Positions 5,610 through 12,651 of a DNA stretch of 16,697 nt are shown here, piece by piece. Source of the stretch: Gammaproteobacteria bacterium (GTDB lineage: Bacteria; Pseudomonadota; Gammaproteobacteria; Pseudomonadales; Azotimanducaceae); contig QIDL01000318.1 in NCBI GenBank assembly GCA_003228415.1, positions 1-16,697 on the forward strand. Direction: 5' to 3'. The position numbers and the translations under genes are program-made. Each line of letters begins with the position of its first letter. Position 1 is the first letter of the stretch. A model generated the notes under the pieces. That model ran no database searches and had not been told where the DNA came from. It worked only from the letters and a program-made list of their open reading frames with translations.

Positions 5610-7883
5610 TCAACTTCCAAGCCGAGTGATGCTGATGATGCTCACGTTGTTGCGCAATCGTCGGATGGCCCGGGCAAGGTGGCTGCGATTTTTGATCGAG
5701 AGTCGGGCGATGACGCTGGTAACCTCGGCGTTGCGTTCCTCAACATGTATGTTCTCCACACCCGCGTCGACTTCGGAGAGCGTGCTGGCAAGCTCGGCGA
5801 TGATGCCTTTCTTGCGATTTACCTCGAGGCGCAGGGTCGTGAGGAACTCGCTGTCCTGGGTAGCCGCCCAGTGGGCGGGAATAAGTTCCTTGGTACCACG
5901 ACGCCGTCGAACCTCCACCATGTTGGGACAGGTTTCCACATGAACCACGAAGCCTCGACCTGGAGTCATGTGACCGACGATCGCATCACCCGGAACCGGT
6001 CCACAGCAGCGGCCATAGTTGATCACCAGGCCTTCGCCACCACGAATCGCGACCGGACCTCCGGATTCTACCGCCACGCCCTGGAAATCGGGATCGTCTT
6101 CTGCCAGCAATCGCTGGGCGACGGTGTAGGACATGAGCTGGCCGTTGCCGATGGCGGCGAGGACCTGATCCAGACGCTTCACGCCGAATTCTTTGAAAAC
6201 GCGTCGCAGTCTGCGGAAGTCCAGATCGTTGATACTCTTGTTGGCGCTGGCCAGGGAACGATTGAGCAACTGTCTACCAAAGGCGATGGACTGTGATTCC
6301 TGCTGAGTTTTGAGGGCCTGGCGGATACCGGTCCGGGCCTTGCTGGAAACCACGAAGGTCAGCCAGTCGGGATTTGGCCGGGCTTCCTCCGAGGTGATAA
6401 TTTCCACACTTTGGCCGCTCTGTAGCTGTTGCGAAAGAGGTGCCAGATTGCGATCGATACGACAGGCTACACAGCTATTGCCAACATCGGTGTGAACAGC
6501 ATAGGCAAAATCCACCGGGCAGGCACCGCGGGGCAGTTCGAGAATCTGCCCCCTGGGTGTGAATACGTAGACTTCGTCCGGGAACAGATCGATCTTCAGG
6601 CTCTCGATGAATTCCATCGAATTACCAGCCCGCTGCTGGAGGTCCAACAGATCACGTACCCACTGGCGGGCACGCTGCTGGCCGGACTGCAGGCCCTCGT
6701 CTTCAGACTTGTACAACCAGTGTCCGGCGATCCCGTTCTCTGCCACTGCGTCCATGTGAACTGTGCGAATCTGCACTTCGATCGGCACGCCGTGCATACC
6801 GAACAAGGTAGTGTGCAGGGATTGATAGCCGTTGGCCTTGGGAATGGCGATATAGTCTTTGAAGCGGCCGGCAACGGGTTTATAGAGATTGTGCACGACA
6901 CCCAACGCGCGGTAGCAGTCGTCTGCCTGATCCACCACCACCCGAAATCCAAACACATCCATAATCTCCGAAAAGGGTTTGTGCTGGGTCTTCATTTTTC
7001 GATAGATGGAGTACAGATGTTTCTCCCGGCCGTGAACGCCAGCCTCGATGCCCTCGGTGGCCAGAGCCTTGTCGATTGACCGGCGTAGCTCCTCCATCAA
7101 CTCCGTACGATTGCCTCTCGCTGCCCGAACCGCCGCACCGATTCGATCGGTACGCAATGGATACAGAGCCTGGAAACCGAGCTCCTCGAATTCCACCTTC
7201 ATGGAGTGGATACCCAGGCGGTTGGCAATGGGGGCATAGAATTCCAGCGTCTCTCGGGCGATGCGTTTGCGCTGCTCGTTCGACAGCACGCCGATGGTGC
7301 GCATGTTGTGCAGCCGATCCGCGAGTTTGACCATGATGACGCGGATGTCCTTGGCCATGGCCATGGCCATTTTCTGAAAGTTCTCCGCCTGCGCTTCGGC
7401 ACGCGAGCGAAAAATTTTTGAAAGCTTGGAGACTCCGTCGACGATTTCCGCCACAGACTCACCAAAGCGAATACCGAGGTCCTGTTTGTCTATGCCGGTA
7501 TCTTCGAGCACGTCATGCAGCAGTCCGGCGGTAATGGTCTCCGGGTCCATACGCATGCTGGCCAGTATGTTGGCCACCGCCAATGGATGCGTGATATAGG
7601 CATGGCCGGTGCGGCGAGTCTGGCCGGTGTGCGCGGACTCGGCAAAAGCATGGGCCTCGGCGATTTTCCGGACCTGTTCGTCCGGGAGGTAACTGGTGGC
7701 GAGCTTCAGGAGTTTATCGATGGTCGCGGGGGCCGCGACCGCATCACTGCGAGCCTTTTCCGCCAGGCGGTTGACGAAGATGGAGCCTTGATTGGGAGGG
7801 GAGGGTTGAGCAGGCGAGGGAGAACGGGGCCGGGATTTGGACCCGGCCCTGCGGGACTGGCTAGTTGTTGCCGATCTGGTCAT
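5610..7883 (-). CDS. spoT: Bifunctional (p)ppGpp synthetase/hydrolase SpoT
   Basis: 757 residues; controls the stringent-response alarmone (p)ppGpp. Parts in order: HD hydrolase with H99, HDVLED (123-128) and D189/N193, all intact; synthetase with D309, the GRFKDYIAIPK and NGYQSLHT loop (339-358) and EVQIRT (369-374), also intact; TGS domain (about 436-497); helical region; a conserved-cysteine segment with GRCCGP and a further Cys at 652; ACT/RRM domain (about 683-757). Both activities therefore look possible. The only initiator in frame is the ATG at 7883, inside the rpoZ 3' end (23-base overlap). It adds about 50 residues before the normal start of the family, of which the first 33 are rich in Ser, Arg and Pro. 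No ATG, GTG or TTG occurs in that stretch, only CTG. Confidence 0.95.
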   Translation of the reverse strand: MTRSATTSQSRRAGSKSRPRSPSPAQPSPPNQGSIFVNRLAEKARSDAVAAPATIDKLLKLATSYLPDEQVRKIAEAHAFAESAHTGQTRRTGHAYITHPLAVANILASMRMDPETITAGLLHDVLEDTGIDKQDLGIRFGESVAEIVDGVSKLSKIFRSRAEAQAENFQKMAMAMAKDIRVIMVKLADRLHNMRTIGVLSNEQRKRIARETLEFYAPIANRLGIHSMKVEFEELGFQALYPLRTDRIGAAVRAARGNRTELMEELRRSIDKALATEGIEAGVHGREKHLYSIYRKMKTQHKPFSEIMDVFGFRVVVDQADDCYRALGVVHNLYKPVAGRFKDYIAIPKANGYQSLHTTLFGMHGVPIEVQIRTVHMDAVAENGIAGHWLYKSEDEGLQSGQQRARQWVRDLLDLQQRAGNSMEFIESLKIDLFPDEVYVFTPRGQILELPRGACPVDFAYAVHTDVGNSCVACRIDRNLAPLSQQLQSGQSVEIITSEEARPNPDWLTFVVSSKARTGIRQALKTQQESQSIAFGRQLLNRSLASANKSINDLDFRRLRRVFKEFGVKRLDQVLAAIGNGQLMSYTVAQRLLAEDDPDFQGVAVESGGPVAIRGGEGLVINYGRCCGPVPGDAIVGHMTPGRGFVVHVETCPNMVEVRRRRGTKELIPAHWAATQDSEFLTTLRLEVNRKKGIIAELASTLSEVDAGVENIHVEERNAEVTSVIARLSIKNRSHLARAIRRLRNNVSIISITRLGS
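7827..7849. other. Perfect 8-bp GC hairpin downstream of rpoZ, inside the spoT 5' region
   Basis: GGGCCGGG (7827-7834), loop ATTTGGA, CCCGGCCC (7842-7849). In the minus-strand transcript it begins 11 bases after the rpoZ stop (7861) and falls within the first codons of spoT. It is followed by a C/T-rich, not T-only, stretch. Its place is that of an rpoZ terminator or attenuator, although it also encodes SpoT residues about 12-19. Confidence 0.55.
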
Positions 7884-8133
7884 CTCCCACGGTGAAGGTG
7901 ATTTCTACTTCTTCATCCTCCGTGGAGCTATCTTGTGCGTCAAGCATTTCGTTGGAGATCATGCCAGCGGCAATTTCACGGAGCGCAATGACAGTTACTT
8001 TGTCATTTTCTTCCGGAAGCAGGGGTTCGACGCCGTAGCGTCGCATCTGACGTGCGCGCCGTGTGGCCAACATGACCAGCTCGAACCGATTTTCGACGTG
8101 GTCGAGACAATCTTCGACGGTTACTCGTGCCAT
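7861..8133 (-). CDS. rpoZ: DNA-directed RNA polymerase omega subunit RpoZ
   Basis: 90 residues, starting MARVTVEDCLDHVENRFELV, the standard omega N-terminus, with ATRRARQM and the KVTVIALREIAAG segment. Omega aids beta-prime folding and assembly, and in gammaproteobacteria it forms part of the first ppGpp site on RNA polymerase; SpoT, encoded next, makes or removes ppGpp. The ATG at 8133 is chosen because the omega N-terminus begins there and a sigma-70 promoter (8165-8193) would start transcription just upstream, around 8158. The C-terminal tail is acidic (DSSTEDEEVEITF). Overlaps spoT by 23 bases if the spoT ATG is right. Confidence 0.96.
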   Translation of the reverse strand: MARVTVEDCLDHVENRFELVMLATRRARQMRRYGVEPLLPEENDKVTVIALREIAAGMISNEMLDAQDSSTEDEEVEITFTVGDDQIGNN

Positions 8134-8164
8134 TGGTATTACCTGTCGTTTCAACGAGCGCGCG

Positions 8165-8193
8165 AGTCTAACGATACGGTCGGGTGCTGACAA
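8165..8193 (-). promoter_or_regulatory. Sigma-70 promoter for rpoZ-spoT-ridA-recG
   Basis: On the minus strand TTGTCA (8193-8188, 5 of 6), a spacer of exactly 17 bases, then TAGACT (8170-8165, 4 of 6). Predicted start near 8158 leaves a leader of about 25 bases before the rpoZ ATG. It stands in the 141-base gap between gmk and rpoZ, so the downstream genes need not depend on the yicC promoter. Confidence 0.65.
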
Positions 8194-8242
8194 GGCCTGT
8201 TTTGGAGGCATGTTTTGGATGCCCGTGCTGCGTCCGGGATGG

Positions 8243-8279
8243 CCTGATCCGGGTTGGATCTGGATGGTTCTGGATCAGG
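8243..8279. repeat. Inverted repeat across the gmk stop codon
   Basis: CCTGATCC (8243-8250) and GGATCAGG (8272-8279) are perfect 8-base inverted arms separated by 21 bases; the second arm contains the gmk TGA (8275-8277). It could form a hairpin at the end of the yicC-gmk message. There is no T-run after it, and the loop is long, so a terminator role is only possible. Confidence 0.4.
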
Positions 8280-8901
8280 GGTCGGACAACAGCTCGTCGA
8301 GGAGCCTCTGATTCAGGCCGGCGCTGTGACTTTGGCGGCAGCGCTCGGCCAGAACGATGGCGCTGAGTTCGAGAAGCGCTGTTCCGAAATCGTCGTTGAT
8401 GATCAGATAGTCGAACTCGTGAAAGTGGGCCATCTCACCGCGAGCCTCGGCCAACCGGGATTCGATCACGTCCGGATCATCCTGGGCTCGGGTCTGCAAC
8501 CGCGCGCGGAGTGCGGCCTGCGAAGGTGGCACGATAAAGATACTGGCTGCGTCGGGTCGCGTCTGCCGCACCAGTGCTGCACCCTGCCAGTCGATTTCCA
8601 GGATCACATCCTTGCCGGTGGCAAGCTCCGTCTGTACGGCCTGACGGGAGGTTCCGTAGAAGTTGCCGAAAACCTCCGCGTGCTCGAGAAAAGCGTTGGC
8701 CGCGATCATGTCGGTGAACGTTCTGCGCTGGATAAAGTGATAGTTCACCCCGGCCACCTCACTGGGCCGGCGGGGCCGGGTGGTATGCGAGACGGATACC
8801 GATAGCTTGTCGTCGGTCGCAAGCAGCGCATGCACCAGGCTGGTCTTGCCTGCTCCTGATGGCGCTGAGACGATGAACAGGATTCCGGACCGAGCGCTCA
8901 T
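8275..8901 (-). CDS. gmk: Guanylate kinase
   Basis: 208 residues, normal length. Transfers phosphate from ATP to GMP (or dGMP), cytoplasmic, and feeds GTP and, indirectly, ppGpp pools. P-loop APSGAGKT at residues 13-20; the GMP-binding region has SHTTRPRRP (38-46), E48, GVNYHF (51-56) and NFYGTSR; DVILEIDWQGA is the conserved metal/nucleotide segment. The ATG overlaps the yicC stop (ATGA), so the two are translationally coupled. The product ends with a short LLDELLSDP tail across an inverted repeat. Confidence 0.96.
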   Translation of the reverse strand: MSARSGILFIVSAPSGAGKTSLVHALLATDDKLSVSVSHTTRPRRPSEVAGVNYHFIQRRTFTDMIAANAFLEHAEVFGNFYGTSRQAVQTELATGKDVILEIDWQGAALVRQTRPDAASIFIVPPSQAALRARLQTRAQDDPDVIESRLAEARGEMAHFHEFDYLIINDDFGTALLELSAIVLAERCRQSHSAGLNQRLLDELLSDP

Positions 8902-9764
8902 TCGACGTTCTGCACCTGCTCCCGGATCTGCTCGATGATGACCTTCAGATCCACGGATTTCTGTGAGGTTTCCACCAGGGTTGCTTTGGCGCCCAGGGTG
9001 TTGGCCTCTCTGTTGAGCTCCTGAGTGAGGAAGTCCAGTCGGCGCCCATGTGGACCGGGAGCGCGAAGTATGGTGCGGGCTTCTTCCACGTGAATCGCAA
9101 GTCGGTCGAGCTCTTCCGCCACATCTGCCCGTTGCGCGAGCAGCGCCACTTCCTGCTCCAGCCGATCTGCATCGACCTGCACCTCCAGATTATCGAGGCG
9201 TGCCTGGAGTTTGGCCTGGACCTGGTGACCGATTGAGGTGGTGTAGACTTTTACCTCACCCACCAGCCGATCGATTTCGTCGAGTCTGCTGGTGATGGTG
9301 GCGGCAAGCCGTTCGCCTTCCCGTTGACGGTGAGCGATGAGTTCGGTGAGGGCCTCTTCGAACAGGTCCGTTACCGCGGTAGTCAATGCCTTGTCCTCAA
9401 ACCGTGCATCGTCGCCGATGACACCGGGCCAGCGCAGCAAATCCATTGGATTCGGCGAACCGATCTCCGGTGCGTCGCGCCGCACCTGCTCAACCATCGC
9501 CAGCACCTGGAGCAACAGGGGTCTGTTCAGCTCTATCTTGGACTGCTCTGCCTGCCGATCGATTCGAAGTGAAGAATCGAGCTTGCCGCGGCTCAAGTGC
9601 TTGTGCAGGGTCTCGCGCAACGGGTACTCGATGGACCGGAGCTGTTCGGGGAGCCGGAACTGGGGTTCCAGAAAGCGATGGTTGACCGAGCGGATCTCCC
9701 AGGTCAGGACGAACCCGGGAATGTGGGCTTGCGATCGCGCGAAAGCGGTCATGCTGTTGACCAT
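8898..9764 (-). CDS. yicC: YicC/YloC family endoribonuclease
   Basis: 288 residues from the ATG at 9764, matching the usual 287-290 of YicC. The N-terminus MVNSMTAFARS, the EIRSVNHRFLEPQFRLP segment (about 24-40) and the C-terminal helical DUF1732 part (LDFLTQELNREANTLGAKA, IREQVQNVE) are diagnostic. Family members have been shown to be endoribonucleases linked to sRNA turnover; the activity of this copy is inferred. The reading frame stays open 32 codons further upstream, but that part is unrelated, and GAGAAG lies a few bases before the chosen ATG. Start of the yicC-gmk pair, divergent from rph. Confidence 0.93.
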   Translation of the reverse strand: MVNSMTAFARSQAHIPGFVLTWEIRSVNHRFLEPQFRLPEQLRSIEYPLRETLHKHLSRGKLDSSLRIDRQAEQSKIELNRPLLLQVLAMVEQVRRDAPEIGSPNPMDLLRWPGVIGDDARFEDKALTTAVTDLFEEALTELIAHRQREGERLAATITSRLDEIDRLVGEVKVYTTSIGHQVQAKLQARLDNLEVQVDADRLEQEVALLAQRADVAEELDRLAIHVEEARTILRAPGPHGRRLDFLTQELNREANTLGAKATLVETSQKSVDLKVIIEQIREQVQNVE

Positions 9765-9801
9765 GATACTTCTCGATTGCAGTCGACGAAAAAGGCTCGG
9801 C

Positions 9802-9830
9802 ATTGTACCGCGCCGATAAGCCGTTGGCTT
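9802..9830 (-). promoter_or_regulatory. Candidate promoter for yicC-gmk
   Basis: On the minus strand TACAAT (9807-9802, 5 of 6 to the -10) with AAGCCA (9830-9825, 3 of 6) 17 bases upstream. A start near 9795 would leave about 30 bases before the yicC ATG. The -10 is good and the -35 poor. Confidence 0.45.
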
Positions 9831-9883
9831 GCGACCGGCATTTCGGTATGGGCTTCCCATCCTGCGATGGCGAAGAAGAAAGG

Positions 9884-9912
9884 TCCACCTGATCGGCCAT
9901 GGCTCTTATAAT
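9884..9912 (+). promoter_or_regulatory. Promoter for rph-pyrE
   Basis: A perfect TATAAT -10 at 9907-9912, with TCCACC (9884-9889, 3 of 6) at 17-base spacing as the best -35. Predicted start near 9919, about 22 bases before the rph ATG. It lies in the 177-base divergent gap with yicC. Confidence 0.6.
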
Positions 9913-9941
9913 GGTGGTTTCAACAGATGCCGGAGACCTAC

Positions 9942-10649
9942 ATGGCAGATCGACCCAGCGGCCGTCGGCCCGATGAGCTCAGAGATGTTCGCTTTACCCG
10001 GGGCTTCACCAAACACGCCGAGGGCTCGGTGCTGGTGGAATTTGGTGATACCAGAGTGATCTGCACAGCGAGCGTCGATCAATCGGTGCCGGGTTTTTTG
10101 CGCGGCAAGGGCGTGGGTTGGGTCACAGCGGAATACGGCATGTTGCCGGGCGCTACTCACAGTCGTGTCGACAGGGAAGCTGCACGAGGTAAGCAGAGTG
10201 GTCGCACGGTAGAAATACAACGCCTCATTGGCCGGTCGCTTAGAGCCGCGGTGGATACCTCTGTGCTCGGCGAGCGAACGGTCCGCATCGATTGTGACGT
10301 CATCCAGGCAGATGGCGGTACCCGCACCGCATCGATTACCGGCGCCTCGGTAGCACTGGCGGATGCTCTGGCTCGCATTGGGGTTCAGGATGCGTTCAGG
10401 GAACATGTGGCATCAGTATCTGTCGGTATCTGGCGAGGAATGCCGGTGCTGGATCTCGACTATGCAGAAGATTCGACGGCGGAGACGGATATGAATGTAG
10501 TGGCGTTGGCATCGGGAGGTTTCGTGGAAATTCAAGGGACGGCGGAGCAGAAACCCTTCTCCGAAGAAGAGCTCGCCGCCATGTTGCGGCTTGCCAGCCA
10601 AGGCACAGCGCAACTCGTGACGCTACAGAGAGCGGCGTTGGAGAATTAG
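9942..10649 (+). CDS. rph: Ribonuclease PH
   Basis: 235 residues. A phosphate-dependent 3'-to-5' exoribonuclease that trims tRNA 3' ends and forms a hexameric ring. Seen: MADRPSGRRPDELR start, FTKHAEGSVLVEFGDTRVICTASV, GWVTAEYGMLPGATHSR, RTVEIQRLIGRSLRA (88-102; RNA and phosphate contacts), DCDVIQADGGTRTASITG (117-134) and GTAEQ (199-203). The ATG at 9942 has GGAG six bases upstream (9932-9935); the in-frame ATG at 9927 would add five residues and put that site inside the gene. Shares one base with the pyrE start. Confidence 0.96.
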   Translation: MADRPSGRRPDELRDVRFTRGFTKHAEGSVLVEFGDTRVICTASVDQSVPGFLRGKGVGWVTAEYGMLPGATHSRVDREAARGKQSGRTVEIQRLIGRSLRAAVDTSVLGERTVRIDCDVIQADGGTRTASITGASVALADALARIGVQDAFREHVASVSVGIWRGMPVLDLDYAEDSTAETDMNVVALASGGFVEIQGTAEQKPFSEEELAAMLRLASQGTAQLVTLQRAALEN

Positions 10650-11314
10650 TGGTGAGCGGTGTGGATAAGCCGGCATTGTTGTCACTGTTTCTGAATCAGG
10701 CGGTTCTGAAATTTGGTAGCTTCACGCTGAAATCCGGCCGCCAGAGCCCCTATTTTTTCAATCTGGGGGCCATCAGTACGGGTTCAGCGATCGAACGGCT
10801 TGCCGAGGCGTATGCGTCGCGAGCGGGAGATCTGAGTCTGGAATATGACGCGGTGTTCGGCCCCGCATACAAAGGTATTCCCATCGCGGTCGCCACCGCG
10901 GCGGCGCTGGCCAGGGCGGGTCAGGATAAGGGCTGGGTCTTCAATCGGAAAGAAGCAAAGAATCACGGCGAAGGTGGTCAGTTCGTTGGGGCCCCCGTCA
11001 GCGGCCGTCTGCTCATGGTTGACGATGTATTGACCGCCGGTACGGCTGTACGGGAAGCTGCTGAGCTGATCGATCAGGCAGGTGGAACCCTGGTTGGAGT
11101 CCTGATCGCCCTGGATCGACAGGAACGCGTGGTTGAAACGGAGCCAGGCACTGCAGTCAGCCGATTGGAAAGAGAACTGGGGGTACCGGTAGCGAGCCTC
11201 CTGACGTTGCAGGACGTGATCGAGTACCTTGACTTGGAAGGGGTTGCGGACAACTATCCCGCTCGGACCGTTGAAGCAGTCAAGGCCTATCAGGCGGCCT
11301 ATTGCGAGTGGTAA
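10649..11314 (+). CDS. pyrE: Orotate phosphoribosyltransferase
   Basis: About 221 residues; E. coli PyrE has 213. Converts orotate and PRPP to OMP in pyrimidine synthesis. Seen: FTLKSGRQSPYFFNLG (25-40), FGPAYKGIPIA (70-80), the mobile catalytic loop KEAKNHGEGG (101-110) and the PRPP loop MVDDVLTAGTA (123-133). No ATG starts it. GTG at 10649 shares the last base of the rph stop (TAGTG) and another GTG follows at 10652; GGAG (10640-10643) fits either, so the start is uncertain by one codon. A third GTG at 10661 is also possible. In E. coli rph-pyrE is the known tandem whose expression is linked by attenuation; I see no attenuator in this one-base junction. Confidence 0.95.
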   Translation: MVSGVDKPALLSLFLNQAVLKFGSFTLKSGRQSPYFFNLGAISTGSAIERLAEAYASRAGDLSLEYDAVFGPAYKGIPIAVATAAALARAGQDKGWVFNRKEAKNHGEGGQFVGAPVSGRLLMVDDVLTAGTAVREAAELIDQAGGTLVGVLIALDRQERVVETEPGTAVSRLERELGVPVASLLTLQDVIEYLDLEGVADNYPARTVEAVKAYQAAYCEW

Positions 11315-11378
11315 TTTGCCCCGACAGGGAGTTACAGATCGGAGGCCGAACCCACCAAAGAATGGCAGTCAAAAGAGC

Positions 11379-12053
11379 ATGGAAGTCGCGAAAAAAAAAG
11401 TAGGCCGGTCGATTCGCGGAAATTCGATCAAGAAACTAGTCAGCCTGTCGGCTTCGGCCGCGCTGCTGGTGGCGTTGACCTTCAGCTTTACGGTGCAGGC
11501 CGCATCACTGTATCGGTACATCAATGACAAGGGATATCAGGAGATCGGTTATGCGATCCCGACTCACCTGGTCGCCAACGGCTACGATGTCATCGAAGAA
11601 AGCGGGCGCTTGATTCGCAGGGTCGCAGCCCAACTCTCCGAGGAAGAATACGCTGCCAAGCTCGAACGGGAGAGACGCGTGGAAGCGTGTGAGAAGGCAA
11701 TGGATCGAGTGCGCCGTCGCTACGAAAATCTCGACGATATCGACGCCGCAGAGCGCCATTACATAGAGCAACTGAACGAAAGCCTGCGCAACGACCAGTC
11801 CAACCTCGAATACAGTTACACTCAGCTCAGCGACCGGGAGGAGCGGGCGGCGCGGATCGAGCGAAGCGGTGCCACCATCCCTGAGGATCTGCTGGACAAC
11901 ATCTCGGGAACCGAATTACAGATTCAGACGCTTACCGCTCAGATCGAAGCCCGCGAAAGAGGCAGGGTGGAAAAGGCGATGGGTTTTGCGGAAGAGCGAC
12001 GCATGTTTCAACTCGGCGACTGTAACCCCGACCGCCTGGCCAGTCTCCGGTAA
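11379..12053 (+). CDS. Exported DUF4124-like coiled-coil protein
   Basis: 224 residues, function unknown. A basic N-region (MEVAKKKVGRSIRGNSIKK), a hydrophobic stretch at about 20-38 and a VQA-A site near residue 41-42 form a Sec signal peptide with a long N-region. The mature start, SLYRYINDKGYQEIGYAIP, resembles the DUF4124 type (usually LYRWVDxxGxxHYSD). Residues about 85-210 are highly charged and heptad-like, suggesting a coiled coil, and two cysteines (C104, C215) could form a periplasmic disulfide. The start at 11379 is chosen for the signal peptide; the frame is open upstream into pyrE but that part has no export signal. The ribosome site is weak. The gene follows pyrE by 64 bases and is convergent with slmA with only 16 bases between stops. 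A similar protein next to pyrE/argB occurs in other gammaproteobacteria, I believe, but I cannot verify this. Confidence 0.8.
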   Translation: MEVAKKKVGRSIRGNSIKKLVSLSASAALLVALTFSFTVQAASLYRYINDKGYQEIGYAIPTHLVANGYDVIEESGRLIRRVAAQLSEEEYAAKLERERRVEACEKAMDRVRRRYENLDDIDAAERHYIEQLNESLRNDQSNLEYSYTQLSDREERAARIERSGATIPEDLLDNISGTELQIQTLTAQIEARERGRVEKAMGFAEERRMFQLGDCNPDRLASLR

Positions 12054-12069
12054 TCGCCTGCAGCAACGC

Positions 12070-12651
12070 TTACCTGAATACTGCTCTTTCCAGAGCAGCC
12101 CACTGCTCTGACCAGTTCGACGTTGGCAGTGCGCTGAATTCACTCCGAACGAACTGATTGATGCGTCCTTCGGCCGCCGAAAGCAGCAGATTGGCAGCGG
12201 CAGCGGTGCCGAGTTCCGGTCCGGGGACGCGGGTCACGGCCCATTCGCGCAATATCAACCGGAGCTGGGTTTCGAGCCGGTCGAAAACCTGTCTGATGCG
12301 ACCCCGCAGTCGGTCAGTTTCGCCCTGTAGTGCATCGCCCACCATCAGTCGAGCCAGGCCCGGATTGAACTCGGTGAATGAGAGCAACAACGACAACAAC
12401 TTGTTGCAGCGGGCCTGAGCCGTTGGCTCTTCTGTCATGATACGGCTGATGCGAGTGAAGAGACTGTCTTCGATGAACTCGATCAGTCCTTCGAGCATCT
12501 TGGCTTTGCTTGGGAAGTGACGATAGAGAGCGGCTTCCGAAACGCCGACCTCCCTGGCCAGCGCGGCGGTGGTAATACGGGCGCCGGGCTGATTCTGCAA
12601 CATCGAGGCCAGCGCCCTGAGTATCTCTTCTCTGCGGTTCGGCTTACTCAT
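12070..12651 (-). CDS. slmA: Nucleoid occlusion factor SlmA (TetR family)
   Basis: 193 residues; E. coli SlmA has 198. SlmA binds specific chromosomal sites and, when bound, blocks FtsZ ring assembly over the nucleoid. Diagnostic: NRREEILRALASML (5-18), helix-turn-helix RITTAALAREVGVSEAALYR (25-44), HFPSKAKMLEGLIEFIEDSL (45-64), FNPGLARLMVGDAL, LRGRIRQVFDRLETQLR and QFVRSEFSALPT. The ATG at 12651 begins MSKPNRREE and overlaps the argB end by 8 bases, so the two are probably co-translated. The frame continues upstream inside argB but without family similarity. Confidence 0.94.
   Translation of the reverse strand: MSKPNRREEILRALASMLQNQPGARITTAALAREVGVSEAALYRHFPSKAKMLEGLIEFIEDSLFTRISRIMTEEPTAQARCNKLLSLLLSFTEFNPGLARLMVGDALQGETDRLRGRIRQVFDRLETQLRLILREWAVTRVPGPELGTAAAANLLLSAAEGRINQFVRSEFSALPTSNWSEQWAALERAVFR
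12081..12110. other. Three-arm, mutually exclusive hairpins at the slmA 3' end
   Basis: Arm A CTGCTCT (12081-12087), arm B CAGAGCAG (12091-12098), arm C CTGCTCTG (12103-12110). B can pair with A (7 bp, TTCC loop; GGAA, a GNRA-type loop, on the minus strand) or with C (8 bp, CCCA loop), but not both. It lies within the last slmA codons and 27 bases past the stop of the convergent plus-strand gene. No T-run follows on either side, so a bidirectional terminator or stability element is an inference. Confidence 0.45.

Noticed and set aside
6429..7079. 216-codon plus-strand frame opposite spoT
   Set aside because: Antisense shadow of the SpoT synthetase and TGS domains, no recognisable motif or start signal.
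9764..9860. Upstream extension of yicC by 32 codons
   Set aside because: Residues are unrelated to the family, the true N-terminus MVNSMTAFARS begins at 9764, and the extension would cover the likely promoter.
9765..9941. SlmA-binding site (palindrome around GTGAGT/ACTCAC) in the intergenic gaps
   Set aside because: I looked for it because slmA is in the window, but found no matching palindrome in the yicC-rph gap or the other spacers.
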